A stretch of DNA of 64,000 nucleotides, from NCBI GenBank assembly GCA_018350325.1, contig JAEVLN010000067.1:1-64000 (forward strand). Reading direction: 5' to 3'. Within the stretch, counting starts at the first letter, position 1; every line of letters starts with the position of its first letter. Of the stretch, positions 46,842 to 58,139 are shown in pieces. Source of the stretch: Globodera rostochiensis (lineage: Eukaryota > Nematoda > Chromadorea > Rhabditida > Heteroderidae). Below the pieces are notes generated by a model that searched no databases, was not told the DNA's origin, and saw only the letters and a list, made by a program, of their open reading frames with translations. Position numbers and translations under genes: made by a program.

Positions 46842-47234
46842 TCATTTGTGGCAGTGCATGTCACCTTTTGTGTTGGAAATGGATTTTTTTTTGTTTTTTT
46901 CAAATATCCTGAGTTTGCGACAATTTTTTTAATATTCATCAGATGGGATTTTTAACGCACACAAATAAGACGTAAAACTTTGGGTTAATTGATTTGTCTT
47001 AATTAGTATTTCATGAAATGAAAATGTCATATTAGCATTAATAATTAAATTATATGAGTATAATAAATATTTTTAATACAAATTTATTTCATGAACTTTA
47101 GTGATGATAATGGTTTTTATTTTATTTAATTTGTATTATTTTTAGTAAATAATTCTTTAAATTTATTATCGCTTTGGTACAAAAATATTAAATAAATCTT
47201 GTAATAATCTATATTTCTTAAAATTCTATCAATT

Positions 47235-47468
47235 CTAAGCAATTGTAGCCTCCGCCTGGCATTTGATTTCACCGAATGGGGAGTTATGGCTTTCTTGAAT
47301 AACAGTTATGCTGGCGAGTTCCGAATCCACAGAAATGAAGCAGTATTCAAAAAATTGTTTCATTTTTGAGTTGCTCCCTATCCCGAGCCCCAAACTTGAG
47401 TCGTCCCCGACCTCCGAGCAATTTATTTTTTTATTAATAATTCCCTTTTTTGACGTTATGATGTTCAT
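47235..47468 (-). pseudogene. Open frame joining a repeat and a diverged island
   Basis: 77 codons with ATG. The first third is AT-rich and repeat-derived (CCGACCYC-word element at 47378-47425). The last third, SVDSELASITVIQESHNSPF then GEIKCQAEATIA, corresponds to the island at 27372 after a deletion. I read it as a degenerate paralogue of that frame rather than a gene. Confidence 0.35.
47378..47425. repeat. CCGACCYC-word repeat, copy 2
   Basis: See 41461-41530. It forms part of the 47235-47468 frame. Confidence 0.5.
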
Positions 47469-47523
47469 TTAATTGCGACTTTTTACTTAATAACTGGGAG
47501 TATGCTTATTTAAGTGTACTTGA

Positions 47524-47640
47524 TTATTTGTTGCTTATCAATCCTAAGGATTTGTTGACACCCACAGGTTCTCGAAAATGACGAATCATCTTTTGTTTTT
47601 TGGCCTTCAAGCTAACTTTTTTATATTTGTTTGCTAAATT
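47524..47640 (-). CDS. Coding-like island, basic
   Basis: 38 codons: KYKKVSLKAKKQKMIRHFRE then PVGVNKSLGLISNK and TAA. Strongly basic first half. Unrecognised. Confidence 0.35.
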   Translation of the reverse strand, partial: NLANKYKKVSLKAKKQKMIRHFREPVGVNKSLGLISNK

Positions 47641-47845
47641 TTAATGCAAAATGTGGTCTTTTTTAGTGTATTTTTTTATTATGTTGTTCATAGGTTTTTC
47701 TGTTGTCTTTTTGTTTCTTTGCATTTTTTATCAATTTTTATCACAATATAATCATAACTCATTCTGTTATTGAAATGTTTTTTTTTGTATTTATTAAGTT
47801 TTTTGAATGCTTTGTATGTGTTATAGCAAAGTCAACTTAAAAAAT

Positions 47846-47959
47846 TTAGAGTCGTTCTTGAGAAAGTTGCTTGTATATCATTTTTACCAGCGCCTCCATG
47901 CTAATATGTGGCTTGAAGGTAATGTTCATCCATGATACGATAACAAAGAAAACAAAAAT
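47846..47959 (-). CDS. Coding-like island, unrecognised
   Basis: 37 codons: IFVFFVIVSWMNITFKPHIS then MEALVKMIYKQLSQERL and TAA. The hydrophobic beginning may be intronic or a membrane-type segment. The C-terminal half looks like an amphipathic helix. Confidence 0.38.
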   Translation of the reverse strand: MFVFFVIVSWMNITFKPHISMEALVKMIYKQLSQERL

Positions 47960-48055
47960 TTAAAGTAATTTATATAATTTGAATTTTTCTCTGAAAATTA
48001 GTCATTGGTCATTATAATGTGTGAGCTTTGTTTTAATGATATTAAATACAATATT

Positions 48056-48190
48056 TTATTTTTCATTAATTTTATTTGGCTGTTGGCCGTCACCTTCGCA
48101 CCCAGGGGCACTTCCCGTGAACATGATGGCGGACAGCTGGTGTTGGACATACACATGTATTAATAATTTGGTTTTGGCATCGAAAACATT
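48056..48190 (-). CDS. Paralogous island B (GSAPGCE family)
   Basis: 44 codons: FDAKTKLLIHVYVQHQLSAI then MFTGSAPGCEGDGQQPNKIN. Paralogue of 40735-40887, with AT-rich flanks shared over roughly 500 bp (40680-41240 and 47998-48510). The GC-rich core differs more than the flanks. Both copies stay open. Confidence 0.42.
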   Translation of the reverse strand, partial: NVFDAKTKLLIHVYVQHQLSAIMFTGSAPGCEGDGQQPNKINEK

Positions 48191-49199
48191 TTATTTTTAC
48201 TAAGGTTAATAAAATTTAAATAATCATATTCACATATTTTAAATCGCCTTTTGAATTGTGTTTTTATAATATTGTTTCTATAAAGAATTTTTAAAACTAT
48301 TAGATTATAATCAAAACGTTTACAATGTTTAAAAATATTATATTGCTTAATAAAAATTTTGTAATAAACTTCAAGCGTAAAGCTGACAGTTTATTTAATG
48401 AATGGTCAATTTTATTAATTTATCTTTTTCTCACCAATAGTTTCTAACAATTTTTAGACAATTGTAGTTAATTATTTTTAACTTTATCATATTTAATAAT
48501 TCTAGTTTACACTTTCTTTCCATTAAGTTAAGTTGCATCAAAGTATAATGCTGTTTCAATTCACGATGTTTCAGATTAATTTTCGCTCTTTAAGTAGAAT
48601 TTATCTTTATTTTCACTAAAACAAATAAGCTTGTTTGACTTTAAATGTATAAATATTTGTATATTTTTTACTTATTTGAAAAATAGGCTTCTTTTAGAAT
48701 TTGGACATTTTTACTATTTATTTGATTTTTTTTAAATTTAAATAAATTGTTTATGTGTAACAAAATCCGCTTTTGTAGTGTAGTTTTTGAATATTGATCA
48801 AATAATCAATCTAAATAGTGTATTGTAAGTTAATTATGCGAAACAATTTTTATATTACAATCTAAATATTTTGCATTGTACAATATCTTAATTGTTATTA
48901 AACAATATTCTCGCTTTTATTTTATCTGTGTTTTTAAATGTAACTTTTTTAATCATTTAAAATTGAGTTAATCAATTTTGTGCAAATTTTATTATTTAAT
49001 TTTACTACAATATTATAACCAACATTAATTTTCTTAATCACGTATTTATTACTAATAATTGCAAAAACATTTGCTTGGATTTAAATTAAAAAATGAATTA
49101 ATTTTAATAAACATTAAACAAATACATAATATTTTGTAATTTATTGAAGAAAATTTATTTTTTATATTTTAATACATCGGTTTAGAACTAAAGTTATTG

Positions 49200-49350
49200 C
49201 GGGCAATTACCGTAACTCAAAAAAATAATTTCACGAAACCAACTAAATTAACAAAACACGAAACGAAACTGGCAAAAATCTACGAAACGAATGGAACGCC
49301 AAAAAACTAACAAAAAACTTGAAACGAACATTTTTGGGCATTTTTCAGCA
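49200..49350. repeat. ACGAAAC-word patch
   Basis: CACGAAACGAAAC, TACGAAACGAA and CTTGAAACGAAC recur within 150 bp in an otherwise T-rich block, so the skew is locally reversed. Probably a small inserted element. No terminal repeats found. Confidence 0.4.
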
Positions 49351-49619
49351 CAAACCGTTTAATTTAAATTTTTTAACAACGGCGCCTGTCTGCACCCCAA
49401 ACCATGTGAAAAAATAACTTTTAAGCAGTAGTATTTATTTTGTTTTAAAATCTTTATTTCCAAATGCTGTTTTTAATAATATCAAGAATTATTTGCACTG
49501 TTGTTAAAAGACGACTAAACAAATAATAATTAATAATTACACACTATTAAAATAATATAAATTTTTATAAACGGAGAATTTTCAAAAAAAAATGCTTTAA
49601 AAAATACATCGTCTATTTT

Positions 49620-49735
49620 TAAAAAATTCGGAATGTGAAATGGACAAAAATATTTGTTGGAGTCCTAGTGCCCCCCCCCGCCAGCGAAACTCTGACAGCC
49701 GCCCGCAGGTGTTCACCGTTTGGGAAATTATGCAA
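49620..49735 (-). other. GC-rich island with a poly-C tract
   Basis: A run of nine C at 49672 is followed by a GC-rich stretch open in two - frames (one reads NGEHLRAAVRVSLAGGG). The homopolymer resembles those inside the repeats elsewhere in the window, so a mobile-element fragment is more likely than an exon. Confidence 0.25.
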
Positions 49736-50039
49736 TTGTATTATTGAATTAATTCACGATTTGTAATAAAACTTATAGAGATGGTGTTTGACGACTATAA
49801 AATAAAAACAAATAGATTCAGTTTATAGAGTTTTTTATTTTAAGTTAAAATTATGTTTATACCTGTTTGATTTTAATAATTTCTTTAAGTAATTTTAATA
49901 TTTAAAATATGTTTAATAGCGATTTATGTTTAATTATTTATTAAAAATTCAAATATTGCAATGGTTTTAAGAGTTGATTAAACCTTTATGAATAAGTTGC
50001 TTATTTTTAAATAATAATGATTTTAAGCAGCCTTCTCCA

Positions 50040-50114
50040 CTACATAGTGACGATCAAGTCTGTTGCTGACTGGCCAAATTTTAAAGAAGATAATGCAGCT
50101 AAAATAGACTTTAT
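50040..50114 (-). CDS. Short coding-like island
   Basis: 24 codons: SILAALSSLKFGQSATDLIV then TM and TAG. Unrecognised. Confidence 0.25.
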   Translation of the reverse strand: MKSILAALSSLKFGQSATDLIVTM

Positions 50115-50952
50115 TCATAGTATGCCGATTTTCTCATTGGTAAAAATTCTTGTTTAATATAAATATTTTCTTTTTAATTCTGAATTGAATTTTTTGATAT
50201 TTATTTTAATTAATTTAATTATTTTTCAGTAAACTGATTAAAGATTATTTTGATGTTTTATTTTAATTAATAATTGCACTTGTTTACCAATCTTTATCAC
50301 ATAATAAATTATAACTAATTCTATTATTGAAATCGTTTTTATGTATTTATTAAGATTTACGAATGCATTGTTATATGTTTTTGTTGTCTTAGGTTTGGTT
50401 GCAAGAAAAATTCAAATTATATAAATTACTTTAAATTTTTGTTTTCTTTTTAAAAATTAAATTTTTACATTTTTTTACTTTAGTGTTTTAGCAATTTTGT
50501 AAACCATTTTATGTGTAATACAGGTGAAGTGTTAATGCTTGTGTTTGAATTAAATTTTTTATTAAAAAAAAGTAGGAAAGTCGGAATTATATTATTATCA
50601 TAAACTTTATCTTTATTAAAGCTGTTAAATCAATCATTTTTAATTCTCATAATTTTCTTTCAATATGTTAAAAATATTGTTTTCGCTCACAGATTAAGCT
50701 TTTTTTCTTTTATCATTTGAAGGTGTTAAATATTAATATTATTTAAGAAATTGTTTCATTTTTTAGTTTAAATTTTCAAATAATAATAAAATGTTAACAA
50801 ATTCGTAATTAATTCGAATTTTCTTTTTTATGCAACAGAAGCAATAAGCTTCACCAAAAGTCATTGGTTTCCAAATTACATAAAATCATATTTACGCTTT
50901 ATAAATAAAACTTAAAAAAACCATAAACAGAAAACGTGACATGACAAAGTGG

Positions 50953-51048
50953 TCAGAATGGGTAGTGTGAAAACGACCACTTGTGCACAGCTACTCGCGT
51001 CTTGTTGTTGTGATAAAATACAACGATAAATTTACAACTCGTAGCATT
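50953..51048 (-). CDS. Coding-like island, unrecognised
   Basis: 31 codons: NATSCKFIVVFYHNNKTRVA then VHKWSFSHYPF and TGA. If TGA is read through, the frame stays open for about 17 further codons. The sequence near 62780-62815 shares part of this island (GCGYCTTGTTGTT). Confidence 0.35.
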   Translation of the reverse strand, partial: NATSCKFIVVFYHNNKTRVAVHKWSFSHYPF

Positions 51049-51399
51049 TTATATAATAATTAAAGAATACAATATAAATTAGTTCGGTATTTAAATTATT
51101 CTAATTATAATAATTTATACTTATATTCTATGTAAATATATATATTATTTTATTCAGTCTTGATTTTTTAAATAAATAATATTTAGAATGTTTTGCATTA
51201 TATTAAATTTTTGAATTTAGGTAAATATTAAATTTATAAAACTTTTTAAATATTTAAATTAAAAATAATTGGGATAGAGTATTCAAAAATTGCTTTTAGC
51301 CTGGTACTGCACACATATTTTTCTAATGCCAAATTAAGGAGAAAATTTTAATGTTTTGTAATGCCTCAAATTATTTATATGTAGTTTAACAAGCAATCT

Positions 51400-51651
51400 T
51401 TGTTATGTAACATCAAAATTGTGATGAACCGAAAAAAGATGACAATTAAAATTGTATTAAAACGTTTGAAAGCTAATTTGAATTGCCACCACACTCTATC
51501 GACTATCCTCCATATGCAGACACGCTTTCAAAATATATTATATAAATTCTATGATTGTCATTTTTTAATTTATAAAATTTTGAACATTAATTGGACGGGC
51601 TTTAAATATTTTCAAATCATTCTTTGGTACAAAAAAGAGTTTAAAGCTTGA
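51400..51651 (+). CDS. Coding-like + island, possible paralogue of 44324
   Basis: 83 codons. The first part reads MNRKKMTIKIVLKRLKANLN then CHHTLSTILHMQTRFQ. ATGACAATTAAA is shared with 44324-44584. The rest is AT-rich. Weak similarity, no domain recognised. Confidence 0.3.
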   Translation: MLCNIKIVMNRKKMTIKIVLKRLKANLNCHHTLSTILHMQTRFQNILYKFYDCHFLIYKILNINWTGFKYFQIILWYKKEFKA

Positions 51652-52784
51652 CAGTAAATATTCTAGCGCTTAAAATAAAATTAAACAGCATAAAGTATAT
51701 TATAAAGTTACAATCATTGTACATTGTAAATATAATTATTTAATTAATTAATTTTTCTAGAATAATAAGAAATTTAATTTATGTTTATGCTCGATCTCAG
51801 CATCTGTGTTTCGCGTGATCCTCTTTTTGGAATTACGTATTCTTTAAGTCATTTGTTTTTTGAATAGGAAAGAACAAAATTGTTAGAGGATGGTTGCAAG
51901 TAGTGGGCATCAATATCAAATAATAAATTTATATAAGCTTGTTTTTTATTTTTGAACTTGTTAATTTTGTTCGTTTATATTATTTTAAGGTTTGAATTTT
52001 TATTTAACTCAATACAAAAGTTACATAATATTAATTTTAATACAATTGTTGGGTTTTTTTTGATTAAACTGTTAAGTAAGGGATTATGTTGCCTTAACTT
52101 TTTTCCTATAAAATTAGATTTTCAACAAATTATTAAATGTAAAATTAAAATTATGCAATATTGTTTTACTCAAATTTTATTATTGTTATTCTTAGTTATA
52201 CAATTTAAAACATATTTAGACCTTTAATGTTAAATTTTTATCGTAATAATCTCCTTTAAATATTACTTATTATTAAAATTAAATTAAACTTAATTAGAAT
52301 TATTTATTTTTATTTAAAATACTTTTTTTGATAAATAATGCACAACAAGCAGCGATTTATCTAAATTCATTTATTGTAATCTTATTAGTTTACATATAAA
52401 TGATTATAAAATTTCTCTAAAAAAGTTTTTCTCATCAATATTAATTATTTATTTCTTACAAAACTTCTTGAATCTGCTCTGTAGTTACCATATTGGAGGG
52501 TAAAATTAATTTGTTTTGTTATTTTTTTATTTAAAAATCTGTTTTAGGTATCTTCTGATTAAATAGAATATTTATTGTTCTTGTAATTAATTAGAAATAC
52601 ACTTTAAATCTTTTAATGTAAGGTTTTTAGCTTGGGCGTTTAATAAGTTTAAAATATTGTCTTCTAATTTATTTTTAAAATTCATTTACTAACCCACTTT
52701 CTTTTATAGTTTTAAGTTGTACGATTTCTCTTAGATGGTGAAAATGATTTGTTAATAACTGATTATTTTAAAATTCTTTTCTAT

Positions 52785-52982
52785 TTATAAATAAAATTTT
52801 TCGTATGTACTCACGTAATTTTTTATTAACTTTATAATATTGTTTTTAAATAAATCTTCATTTACTGACATAAGCCTTAAAATTACATTTAGTATCCGCT
52901 TCCTTCCCCGTGCCTCCTTCTTCCTCTCTCTTGGGCGGACAGCCCATGAGCCTTGAAAAAAACCCAGTTCGGCCATTCTCAT
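52785..52982 (-). CDS. Coding-like island with basic stretch
   Basis: 65 codons from ATG: MRMAELGFFQGSWAVRPRER then KKEARGRKRILNVILRLMSV. The RPRERKKEARGRKR run is strongly basic and comes from a GA-rich segment. The AT-rich end is duplicated at 53345-53395. Unknown. Confidence 0.35.
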   Translation of the reverse strand: MRMAELGFFQGSWAVRPRERKKEARGRKRILNVILRLMSVNEDLFKNNIIKLIKNYVSTYEKFYL

Positions 52983-53469
52983 ATTTTTTATATACTTATT
53001 AACTCATTATTCAATATTAAATTATATAATTTATGGCACATATTAGGTTAAATTCCAGATCAAACTTTAACTATTAATTTTGCTTTTGTTTTTTATTGCA
53101 TTTTTTCTAGCAAAGCTAATAAGATAAGTTTTAATTATATATAAAATTTGTTATAGCATTTAATTAATTTAAGTATTTATATAAATCAACTATGATTCGT
53201 AAATTTAACAACAACATTTTTTAACAAATCGAATATTATCAAAGAATTATATTTGCCTCTATGATTTATTAAAATTATTCCAAATTTATTTTATTTTTTA
53301 TATTTCTACCAAATATAGCTTGTAAAATGAGCTCGATCCGACGAATCAAATGGTAATTTACTGACATAAGCCTTAATTACATTTATGTATAAATTACGGA
53401 TCATATTGTTATTTATAAATTTAAAAAAAATTAATTAATTAAATTTTTTTATATACAAAGTTTATTATT

Positions 53470-53571
53470 TTATTTGAACTTTATGATAACCACCGTATAA
53501 GTAAAATGGTTGCCCCCATTCATTTGGTCTAGAAGATTAATAGGCAGCCATTCGTATTCGATAAATGTCAT
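53470..53571 (-). CDS. 33-residue ATG open frame
   Basis: MTFIEYEWLPINLLDQMNGG then NHFTYTVVIIKFK and TAA. A complete small frame with a mixed sequence. It may be an exon reading past its donor (ACG/GTGGTT). Confidence 0.38.
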   Translation of the reverse strand: MTFIEYEWLPINLLDQMNGGNHFTYTVVIIKFK

Positions 53572-54342
53572 GCTTTAAAAGATTAGATAATAATACAGGA
53601 ATAACAATTACAGGTTAGTTTTTTCACCCGAAATGTTTTTTTAACAAGAATTTAATTTTAAATAAATATATATATATTCAAAATTTAATATTTTAAGAAG
53701 TTATTTCTTGTTTCTAAATTTATATAAATATAAATTCTCTTTTTTAAGCTAGTTTATATTTAACAAACTACCAAAAAATGCCTGTCTAAACAATTATTTT
53801 CTAGTATTTTTTATCAAATAATTTGTCCATGTTCTATTTTTATTATCTTCCAACTCTTCAAAAGGGTTAGTTGTCAAATAATGCTGCTAAAGTATTTTAT
53901 AAAAATTTTAATTTATTTTAAATAAAATTGTCACAAACCCTTGCGTAATTATATTTTAGTGTATTTTCGATGTAGATCTGATCACTCATATAGGGTGTTG
54001 CGACCGATTCATTCAATGCACGCACATTATAAAATTTTAAATAATTTATTTTTTAAATAATTATAAGTTAAATATGCATTGAAAAGTGAAGACTTTGTAT
54101 AAAAATATTTGTTTAACATTATATTTTCTAAGAAAATATATTCGTTTATAAATATAGATATAAATATTATATTCTTAAACAATGATAACAAATTATTTTT
54201 ATTTTGTGCAACTTTTGCTTTTCAGGTGCATCTAATTCGAAATTGTTTTTAATAATATCAATAATTAAATTTGCACTGTTGTTTAAAGGAAGACTAATCC
54301 AATAAAATAATTATTTAAAGGAAGACTAATCCAATAAAATAA

Positions 54343-54486
54343 TTAATCATTTCTGAGAATATTTAAACCCTTTATAATGTGTCTCTCTGATAATTTTTCG
54401 CCAGCTGCGCAACATAGGCATGGAACATGATTATTAGTGACCAATTGTGCAATTACCCAGAAGATGCGTCTTCGTTCAAAAAAATT
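54343..54486 (-). CDS. 47-codon Cys-containing open frame
   Basis: NFFERRRIFWVIAQLVTNNH then VPCLCCAAGEKLSERHIIKG and TAA. A CLCC cluster follows a hydrophobic/aromatic stretch. The frame is open between TGA and TAA with no ATG. Located at the right end of block 6, just before the repeat mosaic. Not recognised. Confidence 0.4.
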   Translation of the reverse strand, partial: NFFERRRIFWVIAQLVTNNHVPCLCCAAGEKLSERHIIKGLNILRND

Positions 54487-54559
54487 TCAAATTTTTTTTT
54501 CGAAATTCACTAAAAAAATATTGATTTTAAGCTCCACAAATTTTCAATAAATAATTTTA

Positions 54560-54905
54560 CACTCAAGGGTGCCAATTATCCCTTGGTACTTTTCGGCGGT
54601 CTGATTCTGTACTGATTTTCAGGATAATTCGTAATTTTTGGACCAATTTTTTTAGCAGCACCATCGGAACCGCCGGAGAAAAGAATTTTAAAAAAAAGCA
54701 AATTTTTCGCGAATTCTGCTTTATTTAGGGGGGGGGGGGAGTCGGCGGTGCCGATAGGTGCCGTCGAGAAAATTTTGAATTTTTGACTCAATTTGTTAAT
54801 AGATTTGCAACGAAAATTTTTAAAAATGCGGAAATTTTTTAAAGCTTTTTAAGAATATTAAGGAGGGGTCGGGTGGCTCCGATAGATGCACCGGGAAAAA
54901 TTAGG
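54560..54905. repeat. Cluster of CGGCACC-type motifs with G-run
   Basis: CCATCGGAACCGCCGG, GTCGGCGGTGCCGATAGGTG and CGGGTGGCTCCGATAG follow each other, with a G12 run at 54727. Related patches occur at 17045, 21067, 22086, 31660, 49378 and 63336. A dispersed GC-rich repeat. The 71-codon - frame across it is repeat sequence. Confidence 0.6.
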
Positions 54906-54999
54906 AAAAAGTGCTTAAAATTGCAATAAAACTATCTTTTTTAATAAGGTTTTTGTAAGAATCAATAAAAAGGAGTAATTATTAAATTTAAGAATAAAA

Positions 55000-55078
55000 G
55001 GGTTTCACTCGGGAAGTAGAAACTCCGATAGATATAAGTTAGAGTCAGAACTTAACCACTGAGCCACACAAGCATTGG
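55000..55078 (-). ncRNA. tRNA-like element, probable SINE head
   Basis: On - the sequence starts GCTTGTGTGGCTCAGTGGTT, an excellent A box. It continues with AAGTT and AACTT, which could pair as an anticodon stem, and TATCGGAGTTTCTACTTCCC, a degraded B box with possible TCGG/CCGA pairing. The 8-base loop and poor acceptor stem argue against an active tRNA. A tRNA-derived SINE fits best. Confidence 0.45.
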
Positions 55079-55199
55079 GTGACGATTTTGTGCAAAGATA
55101 TTAAATTAAGGATTTCTAAATTTGTCATTGTGTATTTTCAAATCTTTCAAGCCCATAATTCTTTAATGATTTCTCACCAAAAATGCCATCTTTACCAGT

Positions 55200-55305
55200 G
55201 CAAAAAAGTCTCGTTTTCCGAGACTAAAAACCCGAGACCGAGAACCGAGACCGAGACCCAAAAAAACCGAGAAATTTCTCGACTCGAGAATCTCGAACAT
55301 CCCTA
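55200..55305. mobile_element. CGAGACC-word element, one end visible
   Basis: Reiterated CGAGACC/CTCGAGA words ending GAACATCCCTATT, i.e. AGGGATGTTC on the other strand, a hAT-like terminus. No matching opposite end was found, so it is truncated. Confidence 0.5.
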
Positions 55306-55650
55306 TTAAATAAGCAAGGTTTAATTTTGTAAAATAAAATAATTTTTACTAAAGTTTTACAATAAAATGGTAAACAGACTAAAAACAGTCAGCTTTTTGG
55401 TTAATCATAAGTTAAGAAAACCAAAAAAAAGAAGCATAATTCTGTCAATTTGTATGTTTATTTCTAAGTTGTAAGTATTTTGATTAAGAATGTATAAAAC
55501 GGTAGAATCCAATATCAGTAAAACAAAAAGCTTTGTTCGCATTAATTAGATTGCCCTCAACGAATCGGCATTATAAATTGAACAACGCTAAAAATCTGAA
55601 AATGTTAAACCTTTAAATTATTTTCTTATTGATAACTAGCAGGGCTTCCA

Positions 55651-56007
55651 CTTTTAGGCAAATGCCTATTTTTTCTGCGAACTTGGCACAGTGAGTTAAG
55701 CACGAAAAACATGTTTTTAGCTTTATTTGGAGCTTCTAGAGCGGACTTTATAATGCTTATTTATGCCTATTTTGGGGTTTTTGTGCCTAATGCCTATTTG
55801 TGCCTATTTGACATTTTTGTGCTTATTCCATCCCTTCGACATTTTTGGTGATTTTTTCAGGATTTTGAGATATTTTGGAAAAAATACCAAAATAAAGGTG
55901 CTTAATTCAGAAAATGGCCGAGATTGAAGCCTATTTGAGGATTTTTGTGCCTATTTCATGCCTATTTTAGAACTTTTTGTGCCTATTTTGCAATTTTCGT
56001 GCCTATA
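55651..56007. mobile_element. TGCCTATT-word element inserted in a duplicated module
   Basis: Begins CAGGGCTTCCACTTTTAGGC and contains about a dozen TGCCTATT words. Comparison with 10500-10735 shows that it interrupts an otherwise continuous sequence (insertion near TTGATA/ATAGTTTTG). The right end lacks the inverse of CAGGG, so it is 3' truncated. A hAT-like origin is inferred from the start and the reiterated word. Confidence 0.6.
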
Positions 56008-57025
56008 ATAGTTTTGAAAACTCAATCTCAATTTATAAAAATAATGAAAAGATAAATACTATTTAATTCATAAATTTTTATATCTTCTGACATTTAAAAT
56101 AAAAATCATAAAAGCATTTTAAATAACAATATTGTTAAACCCCTTATAAATGTACATATAAAAACCCAGAATAAACTGAATTCAAATATGAATTAAAAAT
56201 AAAATTTTAAATTATAAAGTAGTTGAAAACTATATTATATACAATTTACGCGACCAAAATGCTTATATGATTTTAGATGTAAAAGTTCTTAATAAAGTTA
56301 CAGTACATAAACTTTAAAAAATAAATTATAATAATGATTACAATTCTGTGACTATGGTACATAATAGATTTTTAAAAATGATATTTATTGGTAAAATATT
56401 TGCACGGCACGAAAAACTAAAATAATTAATACCTTTTATTAAAATAAACATTAATAAACAATTTTTTTTTATTGTGGAAACAGAAGGTTCACAAAAAATT
56501 TCTCGAATCGAAATCGTAATTTTTTGAACTTACAACATTAAAAATAGATTGAAGAAACACCAATTTAAACACCTTGCTGCACTTTTGATAAAACATGGAA
56601 AGCTGTCATTAGTTGAATAAATTATAATTAAAAAATGATTAAGGTAAATTTAGCTATCTTTGAAAAATTAATGATGAGTGCTATAAACTATCAGACGAAC
56701 TAAAACGAAATAATTTATATTAAGTTGAAGTTCTACAAGAACATACAGTGTTAAATTTTTTCAAATAAAAAACTCTTTAAATTATTAACTTGATGTTAAT
56801 TTAAAAAAAAATGTTTTTATAACTAAAAATAAATTCGAATCGAGTAATTTAATGAAAAACAATGAATAAATTAATTAAATAATTAATATAATTACATAAC
56901 AGAATTATAAAAAACTTATGTAAGTTTAACGATAATGCCCGCATTGAAAAAGGACCAAAACAGGACGAAGGTAGCATTATGGTAATCAGATTAAATGTTT
57001 TTCGTAAATGACACTTTTTTGTTAA

Positions 57026-57151
57026 TGTAATTTAAAGAAGAAAATCCGAGGCCTGCCAATGCAGACCCCAGCACCAAATAAACTACTAGGTGTAAGCCCT
57101 GAAACGACTAGCCTAGCTAGTTTTCAGACCCTTATAATAAAGCAATGGTAG
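57026..57151 (+). CDS. 41-codon open frame, unrecognised
   Basis: KKKIRGLPMQTPAPNKLLGV then SPETTSLASFQTLIIKQW and TAG. Pro/Thr/Ser-rich middle. GGTGTAAGC occurs inside and could be a donor. No family recognised. Confidence 0.38.
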   Translation, partial: CNLKKKIRGLPMQTPAPNKLLGVSPETTSLASFQTLIIKQW

Positions 57152-58139
57152 AGCTTATCCTTAAAATTACAAAAATCATTCAAAAGCATGCTATTTTTAA
57201 AAATCTTAGTTTAAACCAAACGTATTTTAGGACTTTAAAAGCTCCAATAAGCCAGCAAAAGCGCATAAAAATTTTAAAATAAATTTGTTATTTAGTTGTT
57301 TAAACATTGTTTGAAAGAATTAAATTTAAAACAGCAATTAAATACTCAAATTATAATATTTGAAACTGCCAAAACAAAATTTTATTAATAAAAGTTTGTT
57401 AAAATAATTTATTTAATAGGGAATCTATTTAATTAAAATATAACGAAAAGTCCATTGAGGTATTTATTTATAGTTTCAAATAATTTGGCATTCCTATTTA
57501 TAAATTTATACTCAATTATAAGTTTATTTGTTGAAAGGCAAGGTGGAGTACCTAGTAAAATGGATGGAACAGCTTGACGTGATAATAATGGAAAGAGGAT
57601 TTTGGTGGCTTTATAAATAAAAAATAATTTTAAAATTCCTGAATTCAATTTAACATCCAAAAAAGAAATTCGATCACTCCTTTAAAACAAAGTGTTTTAT
57701 AAAGCTTTAATTAAGGAGAAACAAAACTAGAGCCCGGTTTTATATTGAATAAAAAACGCGAATGACCAAAAACCCCAAAAAGTGCCAAAATATTGATTAA
57801 TAATGGGCTAAAACTAAGCAAATCGGGCCATTTTATGCGTAAAACCCTTCAAATCTTTATGAATTTTGATCCACAATTGTAAATGGTTATTTTTTACATG
57901 TTTTGAAAATTATAAAAAATATCAAATAAAAAATTTTAAGGAAAATGTCAATCTTTGGGGGGTGAATTTTGGTCAACAAACATTCCGAATTAAATGATTA
58001 AATAATTTTAGACTTTTTTGTGTTTGAATGACACAGATAATTTTGCTTTCTAAAGCTGCTTTTTGGGTGTTCTTGACGATTTTTGTTGGGGTTTTGGGGA
58101 GTGCGCTGATAAAATGTAAATTTTCTCTTATTCTCTTTT

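Larger units (their letters stand above)
27372..54490 (-). other. Block 6: long T-rich block with most islands
   Basis: About 27 kb with T in excess on +. It contains most coding-like islands, the majority reading on -. Stretches without a supportable feature include 27540-28960, 34210-35080, 35430-38070, 40890-41460, 41535-42490, 45060-46440, 48515-49620, 49750-50030, 51660-52780 and 53580-54340. Beyond duplicated AT-rich segments I see nothing in these. Confidence 0.75.

Noticed and set aside
54576..54791. 71-codon - frame
   Set aside because: It runs through the CGGCACC-type repeat cluster and a G run, and copies elsewhere do not keep the frame.
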